Positions 33,520 through 37,871 of a stretch of DNA of 37,871 nucleotides are shown in pieces. The position numbers and the translations under genes were made by a program. The stretch is from Nitrosomonas sp. (GTDB taxonomy: Bacteria; Pseudomonadota; Gammaproteobacteria; Burkholderiales; Nitrosomonadaceae), in contig JAJFJL010000081.1 in the NCBI GenBank assembly GCA_021774055.1, positions 1 to 37,871 on the forward strand. Direction: 5' to 3'. Position 1 is the first letter of the stretch, and each line of letters begins with the position of its first letter. The notes under the pieces are model-generated. The model did not search any database. It saw only the letters and a list, made by a program, of their open reading frames with translations, and was not told where the DNA came from.

Positions 33520-34138
33520 AGGCCTGTATGCAATTACACCAGATACCATGGACACTGGCCATCTTCTAGCCATAACACAACAAGCACTGCTAGGCGGAGC
33601 GCAACTTATTCAGTATCGAAATAAAACCGCAAATAATAAATTACGCCTAGAACAAGCTCAGGCTTTACGGTCTCTTTGCTGGCAATACAGCGCGCTGTTT
33701 ATTATTAACGATCACCTTGAAATCGCCTTAGCAGTTGATGCCGATGGTATCCACCTGGGTGTATATGATATTTCCGTAACAACTGCTCGAAAAATCTTAG
33801 GATTTAAAAAAATTATTGGTGTTTCGTGCTACAACCGACTTGAATCTGCCTTGGTTGCAGAAATGCAACAAGCCGATTATGTTGCTTTTGGTGCATTTTT
33901 TGCATCGGTTACAAAACCAAAGACAGTTATTGCTTCAATAGATTTATTATGTATAGCGAAACAAAAACTTTCAATACCTATTGTGGCAATCGGAGGCATA
34001 ACATGTACTAATGCAACTACTTTAGTTCATCATGGTTGTAATGCTGTAGCGGTTAGCAACGCTTTGTTCGCTACCAAGAATATCCAATCAACAGCAAAAG
34101 CATTCTCAATATTGTTTTGCAAAAATGAAAATTTATAA
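33503..34138 (+). CDS. thiE: Thiamine-phosphate synthase
   Basis: It joins HMP-PP and thiazole phosphate to thiamine phosphate. The ATG at 33503 (MYQKIRGLYAITPDTMDTGH) gives 211 residues, the usual length. The open frame to 33455 lies inside thiD. TIM-barrel motifs are QYRNKTANN, FIINDHLEIALAVDADGIHL, IGVSCYN, VAFGAFFASVTKPK and VAIGGITCTN. It overlaps thiD by 17 bases and is surely co-expressed. The hemL gene, which often follows in related genomes, is absent; a broken coiled-coil gene follows. Confidence 0.92.
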   Translation: MYQKIRGLYAITPDTMDTGHLLAITQQALLGGAQLIQYRNKTANNKLRLEQAQALRSLCWQYSALFIINDHLEIALAVDADGIHLGVYDISVTTARKILGFKKIIGVSCYNRLESALVAEMQQADYVAFGAFFASVTKPKTVIASIDLLCIAKQKLSIPIVAIGGITCTNATTLVHHGCNAVAVSNALFATKNIQSTAKAFSILFCKNENL

Positions 34139-34151
34139 AAAAAATTAAATA

Positions 34152-34488
34152 ATGACATTAGCAAAAGAAGATTTGATAGAGATTCAGGAATTAATCAGTG
34201 AAGCTATATAAACAGTCAGGTACAGCGAATGTAAATGTACATTATGAGCTAGAAATAAGAGAAAGAATCGTACGTGTTGAAGAAGAATTAAAACATCAAC
34301 AAAAATTAATAATTGAGGGGTTTAATCGGTTAGATAAACGCTTTGAACAAATAATGTTCGAAATGAACAAACGTTTTGAGCAACAGCGTAATGATATTCA
34401 CCAAGAAATAAAACCATTAATGCGCTGAGGATTTGGTGCCTTATTGGCAATTGGCTGTTTAATTATTATGGTTTTGCACTTACCTTAA
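34152..34488 (+). pseudogene. Broken small coiled-coil membrane protein gene
   Basis: Three pieces read like one small protein. ATG at 34152 gives MTLAKEDLIEIQELISEAI and then a stop. A second frame (34198-34428) gives a charged coiled coil, EIRERIVRVEEELKHQQKLI and FNRLDKRFEQIMFEMNKRFE. After an in-frame TGA (34426-34428) the same frame continues GFGALLAIGCLIIMVLHLP, a single transmembrane helix, to TAA. Small coiled-coil proteins ending in one membrane helix preceded by Trp are common, so TGA probably replaced TGG. One frameshift and one nonsense change are needed. A residual coiled-coil peptide could still be made from the GTG at 34198. Function unknown. Confidence 0.6.
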
Positions 34489-34761
34489 CCATTAGATAAC
34501 ATGTAACAAGTTCAGGTTATCTAAAACTATTGTACCGTTACAAAATTAAAATTAAGTACATGTCTGGTTTTCCAAGTTATTTACCATGTACAAATTGCAT
34601 AACCTGTTGGCATGGCCATCAAGCGGCTACAGAACCTTCCTTAACAGATTAGCAATCTTTCTTCAGCCACTAACTGTAAATTACTCTTAAGTTTGCTGCT
34701 TGTATTACCGATAAAATGTACGACCTAGGTAAGAAACATATTGTCATTTTAGGAGACCATT

Positions 34762-35337
34762 GTGGATATTCCAGCATTTAGTCAGTCTGTACGATCTTTA
34801 GCTCAGGCTGATAACAAACAAGAAAACGGTCCGATTGGGGCTCAAGTGTCTGAACTAGCACACGCAAAAAATACAGAAAGAAAGCAGCTTAATGCAGACA
34901 TAGTAGAATCAACAATAAAAGTTAACTCTGGCAATGAATCATTATCTTTAGTGTTAAAAACAGCATTAGAAGGGATTAATGAGGCGTTAAGAGGAACGTT
35001 AGGTGATAATGCAATCCAAACAGCTGTTGATTCTGGTGTAGATGTTAGTCCTGAAGCAACAGCTGAGCGTATTGTTTCAATAAGCACGGGATTATTTGAC
35101 TCATTCCAAGAGCAACATCCAGAACTATCGCAAGATGAAGCTTTAACTGCTTTTGTAGATATTGTTAAAAGTGGTATTGACACTGGTTTTTCTGAAGCAC
35201 GTGATGTTTTAACAAGTTTAAATGCTTTAGGAAATGGCGATGTTGCCGGAAATATTGATGAAACCTATACTTTGGTACAAGAAAAGTTGCAATCTTTCGT
35301 GGAAAGCTTTAATAATCAAGAAACAGACCAGCAATAA
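34762..35337 (+). CDS. DUF5610 domain-containing protein
   Basis: The 191-residue soluble protein starts at GTG with a good AGGAG site 8 bases upstream. The conserved region (about 60-180) includes GINEALRGTLGDNAIQTAVD, VSPEATAERIVSISTGLFDS, FQEQHPELSQDEALTAFVDI and GIDTGFSEARDVLTSLNALG. I associate these with DUF5610. The N-terminal 60 residues are polar and low in order. No signal peptide or known catalytic motif. It stands alone, 271 bases after the coiled-coil pseudogene, with nothing recognisable in that gap. Function unknown. Confidence 0.7.
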   Translation: MDIPAFSQSVRSLAQADNKQENGPIGAQVSELAHAKNTERKQLNADIVESTIKVNSGNESLSLVLKTALEGINEALRGTLGDNAIQTAVDSGVDVSPEATAERIVSISTGLFDSFQEQHPELSQDEALTAFVDIVKSGIDTGFSEARDVLTSLNALGNGDVAGNIDETYTLVQEKLQSFVESFNNQETDQQ

Positions 35338-35413
35338 TTAATTTGTGAGACAAGGAAAAACAAAAGCCACCCTTTATAAGGTTAGTCATAAATAATAGTA
35401 TTAATTTAAATAC

Positions 35414-35722
35414 TTATTCTTCAAGATAGGGGTCTGTTTTTCCTGGCTCTCCATTTGGCCAAGCACTAAAAGGAAACGGGCGCCGTTCGCTATTAAATGT
35501 AAGAAAAATAACTATTTGATACAGGTAGGTGCTTATATTTTGACCAAATTTAAGTAATGGTTCATTCGCTTTACCAGCCAACAATATAGTCATCATCTGA
35601 AATAACATCACTAGAATAATAAGAAGTTTTGAAAAGCTATAAATAACAATAAAAAACAACATATAAAGACTGCGCTGCCAAGTTTCTTTTCTTTTTAATC
35701 TTTGCTTAAAATCTTCTTCCAT
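35414..35722 (-). CDS. DUF4389 family membrane protein
   Basis: The 102-residue protein has two predicted membrane segments (about 17-49, RSLYMLFFIVIYSFSKLLII, and about 62-76 with YLYQIVIFLTF). The C-terminus is FPFSAWPNGEPGKTDPYLEE. The RPFPFSxWP motif is what I recall for DUF4389. Function unknown. It is transcribed away from DUF5610 (convergent) and follows the NlpC/P60 gene by 25 bases, so the two may form one unit. Confidence 0.72.
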   Translation of the reverse strand: MEEDFKQRLKRKETWQRSLYMLFFIVIYSFSKLLIILVMLFQMMTILLAGKANEPLLKFGQNISTYLYQIVIFLTFNSERRPFPFSAWPNGEPGKTDPYLEE

Positions 35723-35747
35723 ACTACGCTCCTATCAATATAGCTAA

Positions 35748-36260
35748 TTATAATCGAATTGATTTCCAGTAGTTAGCTCGCCAATACACATTATCTAATT
35801 TGGAGATCATTACCCCACGGCTAGCAGATGCATGTAAAAATTTATTATTCTCTAAATAAATACCTACATGCCGAGTTACTGATCCAGTCTTAAAAAATAC
35901 TAAATCGCCTGCTGTTAATTCGTTTTTAGCTATGTCTCTACCTAGCTTGGCTTGCAATCTTGTTGTTCGGGGTAGCTTGACACCTAGTTTTGATTTATAA
36001 GTTAGATGAACAAATCCTGAACAATCAACTCCCTGTTTACTTAACCCGCCAAGCTTATAGCGAACATCTTGCCATTCATAAAACTGACTGTATAGCTTAT
36101 GTTTAGTAGTTTTTATTGGAGCAGTTATTTCATTATTAATTGTTGGTATCTGGATTAGATTGTCTATTTTCTTTTCTTGCAACGGTGGTGAACTACATCC
36201 TACTAATAGGATGATGCAAAGAAATAACATCCAATTTGCCAGCAGATTATTTATTATCAT
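35748..36260 (-). CDS. NlpC/P60 family murein endopeptidase, lipoprotein
   Basis: The 170-residue protein has a signal with lipobox LVGC (Cys22), indicating outer-membrane anchoring. The C40 peptidase domain (about 55-168) shows the catalytic cysteine in GVDCSGFVHLTY (Cys80), His131 in RHVGIYLEN and His143 in FLHASASRGV. Size and layout match NlpC and Spr/MepS-type D,L-endopeptidases that cut 4-3 crosslinks to let murein expand. It is divergent from the zinc peptidase gene with only 23 bases between start codons. Confidence 0.9.
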   Translation of the reverse strand: MIINNLLANWMLFLCIILLVGCSSPPLQEKKIDNLIQIPTINNEITAPIKTTKHKLYSQFYEWQDVRYKLGGLSKQGVDCSGFVHLTYKSKLGVKLPRTTRLQAKLGRDIAKNELTAGDLVFFKTGSVTRHVGIYLENNKFLHASASRGVMISKLDNVYWRANYWKSIRL

Positions 36261-36283
36261 TCAAAGTTCCCCTAAATTAAAAG

Positions 36284-36979
36284 GTGCATGCACAAATGTT
36301 TTATTTGATATTTATTATTTTTATTGTTGTTCTTATTCTAGGCCCATCTTACTGGGTGAAGCATACCTTGGAAAAATATAGTTATCCAGAGAATCGTTAT
36401 CCTGGAACTGGTGCAGAGTTGGCACGAATATTACTTGATTGGGCAAACTTGCAACAAGTTAAAGTTGAAAGTACTGAGTTAGGTGATCATTATGATCCAA
36501 TCGCTAAAATAGTACGCTTAACTCCTGATAAATTCAATGGTAAATCATTGACCGCAATTACTGTTGCCGCACATGAAGTTGGACATGCAATTCAAGATAG
36601 AGACGGTTATTTACCACTACGATTACGTACACGGCTAGTTCAACTAGCAGCTCCAGCAGAGAAAATAGGCGCAGCAATTTTAATGATTGCTCCATTGGCA
36701 ATGGTGGTTACACGCGCACCGATAACTGGCGCGTTATTTCTTGCTGGTGGTTTATTAACACTTGGTGCAGCAACCTTAGTACATTTAGTTACATTGCCAA
36801 TGGAAATGCATGCTAGTTTCTCACGTGCCTTACCCATGCTTGAAAAAGGTGGGTATTTAAAATCAGGAGATGAACCACATGCACGTAGAATATTACGAGC
36901 CGCCGCTTTAACTTATGTTTCCGCTTCACTTATGACCTTACTTAATATTGGTCGATGGTGGGCTATTTTACGTAGATAG
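36284..36979 (+). CDS. YugP-type zinc metallopeptidase, membrane-bound
   Basis: The 231-residue inner-membrane protein has TM1 at about 5-25, two hydrophobic segments at about 125-165 and one near 205-222. The zinc site AAHEVGHAIQDRDGYLPL contains HExxH (His97, Glu98, His101). MEMHASFSRALPML supplies the probable third ligand region. This fits the pfam Zn_peptidase_2 / YugP family; substrates are unknown. An AAAGG site precedes the first ATG closely, and a second ATG four codons later (36296) has better spacing. It faces the NlpC/P60 gene head to head. Confidence 0.82.
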   Translation: MHAQMFYLIFIIFIVVLILGPSYWVKHTLEKYSYPENRYPGTGAELARILLDWANLQQVKVESTELGDHYDPIAKIVRLTPDKFNGKSLTAITVAAHEVGHAIQDRDGYLPLRLRTRLVQLAAPAEKIGAAILMIAPLAMVVTRAPITGALFLAGGLLTLGAATLVHLVTLPMEMHASFSRALPMLEKGGYLKSGDEPHARRILRAAALTYVSASLMTLLNIGRWWAILRR

Positions 36980-37017
36980 TAAAAAATTACGCCCCTGTCA
37001 TACAAATAGTAGTAAGC

Positions 37018-37187
37018 ATTATATACTTCGCGTGGTCATAGTTTCGGATTTTATAGTGTGATAATTTTTGTCAAGAACAAGGCGCTGAAACAAGCGCATA
37101 GCTAGCTATGTAATTGTTTCAGTAACGCTGATATTGGCAAAAATGACCTACTAGAAAACCTAAACTATGGCAGTGCGAAGTATATCT
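37018..37187. repeat. Family D palindromic element
   Basis: A long imperfect palindrome has tips TATACTTCGC and GCGAAGTATA, arms GTCATAGTTT / AAACTATGGC and ATTTTTGTCAA / TTGGCAAAAAT. The centre (37094-37113) is GCGCATAGCTAGCTATGTAA, the core shared with families B and C. No coding capacity. TAT/TATA at both tips leaves the target duplication ambiguous. Confidence 0.75.
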
Positions 37188-37390
37188 ACAGCTAATTAGC
37201 GTGTTATTGAGCAAATTTTGCTGAGGTCAATCTACTCACCTTACAAGATATATTTGATCTGGCGCTCATAGTTTTACTTGTCACTGTCACTGGCTTAAAA
37301 CAAATTACCAAATTATTCGAACCTATTAACTCTATATTCAAGCTATAGCTTTAAAAATACCAGCTATCCGTGTGCAGATTATACAGCTAA
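37188..37390. other. Unassigned sequence between repeats
   Basis: No supported gene. One plus-strand frame (37211-37348) stays open for 45 codons with a hydrophobic stretch, DLALIVLLVTVTGLKQI, but has no start codon or ribosome binding site. It could be a remnant of a small membrane protein. Confidence 0.3.
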
Positions 37391-37424
37391 AAAAATACCC
37401 CGCTATAAAATCTATACCGGGGTA
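37391..37424 (-). terminator. Intrinsic terminator on the minus strand
   Basis: Read on the minus strand, TACCCCGG, a 15-base loop region, then CGGGGTA is followed by a run of seven T (TATTTTTTT). This is a textbook intrinsic terminator. No gene is visible on that strand between here and the window edge, other than repeats A3 and B4. Confidence 0.7.
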
Positions 37425-37465
37425 CAAGGTTTCGTTACGAACTATGATACTTAATTAATCTATCA

Positions 37466-37626
37466 CCTAGATCCTGCAAGTGATCACACACATACTGCAC
37501 AACAGATTGCTCCATATAGCAAACTTTATTCTTTGGGAATATCAATAAGTATTCCACGCAGAATAAAATTAACTCTATGAAACAATTTGTTATACATTAT
37601 ATGCGAGATCACTTGCAGGATCTAGG
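37466..37626. repeat. Family A element, complete copy (A3)
   Basis: The 161-bp element runs CCTAGATCCTGCAAGTGATC to GATCACTTGCAGGATCTAGG, with perfect tips. It is flanked by TATCA on both sides (37461-37465 and 37627-37631). It is very similar to A2 across the whole length, including TTCTTTGGGAATATCAATAA. This is the best reference copy in the window. Confidence 0.9.
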
Positions 37627-37731
37627 TATCACACGATTTTAAAGTAACACTAAAGGAGTAGATGCGTGGGACAGATTATGCCAGCATTAAATTTAACTGT
37701 CTGTGACAATATACACGCGCCATGTAACTTA

Positions 37732-37871
37732 GGAGCGCGCATTAAATAACTTGAACAACTAGCTTTGTATTTATATTCATCTTCTGTGTTATGCAAACAG
37801 TTACATAGCCGTGCTATGCGCCTGTTTGCACGCCTTGAATATGAGCGTAAATCCTGCGCTAGTTGCTCAAG
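37732..37871. repeat. Family B palindromic element (B4), cut by the window end
   Basis: It starts GGAGCGCGC after TTA (37729-37731) and matches B2 through the core (37800-37812 region, GTTACATAGCCGTGCTATGC) into the second arm, ending at CTAGTTGCTCAAG. About 18 more bases would complete it. Confidence 0.85.

Noticed and set aside
37211-37348. 45-codon hydrophobic open frame
   Set aside because: No start codon, no ribosome binding site and no recognisable family; mentioned only as part of the unassigned region.
37018-37871. CRISPR array
   Set aside because: Repeats are long, palindromic, few and separated by hundreds of bases; no regular direct repeat/spacer pattern exists anywhere in the window.

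Overview
The window is a visibly AT-rich stretch of a proteobacterial chromosome, most likely a betaproteobacterium near the Nitrosomonadales. The indicators are gene content and order: apaG divergent from rpe-gph-trpE, a CNP1-like lipoprotein, the trio rubrerythrin / Fe-S oxidoreductase / DUF3501, and rubredoxin-gloA divergent from thiD-thiE. The taxonomic call is inference from context, not from a marker gene.

Layout. 1-783: decayed sequence (frameshifted ATPase/kinase remnant) holding a MITE-like element. 784-2955: periplasmic beta-carbonic anhydrase, a truncated PilB/GspE C-terminus joined to a repeat, then pilU. 3004-8294: a signalling locus with an HD-GYP response regulator divergent from a periplasmic substrate-binding protein and a 1002-residue hybrid histidine kinase. 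8587-20677: flgA divergent from flgBCDEFGHIJKL, a complete rod / hook / P-L ring / hook-junction set. 21088-24132 (minus): rubrerythrin, Fe-S oxidoreductase, DUF3501 and CNP1-like lipoprotein. 24493-26966: two L,D-transpeptidases around an alanine-zipper lipoprotein. 26970-30633 (minus): rpe-gph-trpE-DUF3047. 30822-34138: apaG, a tetrapyrrole-methylase-type methyltransferase, gloA, rubredoxin, thiD and thiE. 34152-36979: a broken coiled-coil membrane gene, DUF5610, DUF4389, an NlpC/P60 lipoprotein and a YugP-type zinc peptidase. 36980-37871: mainly repeats.

The genes suggest a surface and motility neighbourhood. A two-component system that probably ends in c-di-GMP hydrolysis sits between a pilus-retraction ATPase and the flagellar operon. 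Several cell-wall enzymes (FlgJ glucosaminidase, two YkuD proteins, NlpC/P60) and a Braun-type lipoprotein lie in the same window. Metabolic genes cover tryptophan, thiamine, methylglyoxal detoxification, Calvin/pentose-phosphate and glycolate chemistry, and probable oxidative defence.

The most unusual content is a dense set of small palindromic elements, not the genes. Family A (five copies, about 160 bp, ends CCTAG/CTAGG) has 5-bp target duplications visible at three copies. Two A copies carry other MITEs nested inside them, one of 159 bp flanked by CTAG and one of 239 bp with a 9-bp duplication. Families B, C and D have different arms but share an asymmetric central core, GCGCATAG-N2 to N7-CTATGTAA. 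B and C also share 3-bp TTA/TAA duplications and GG(A/G)-type ends. Several insertions fall exactly on stop codons.
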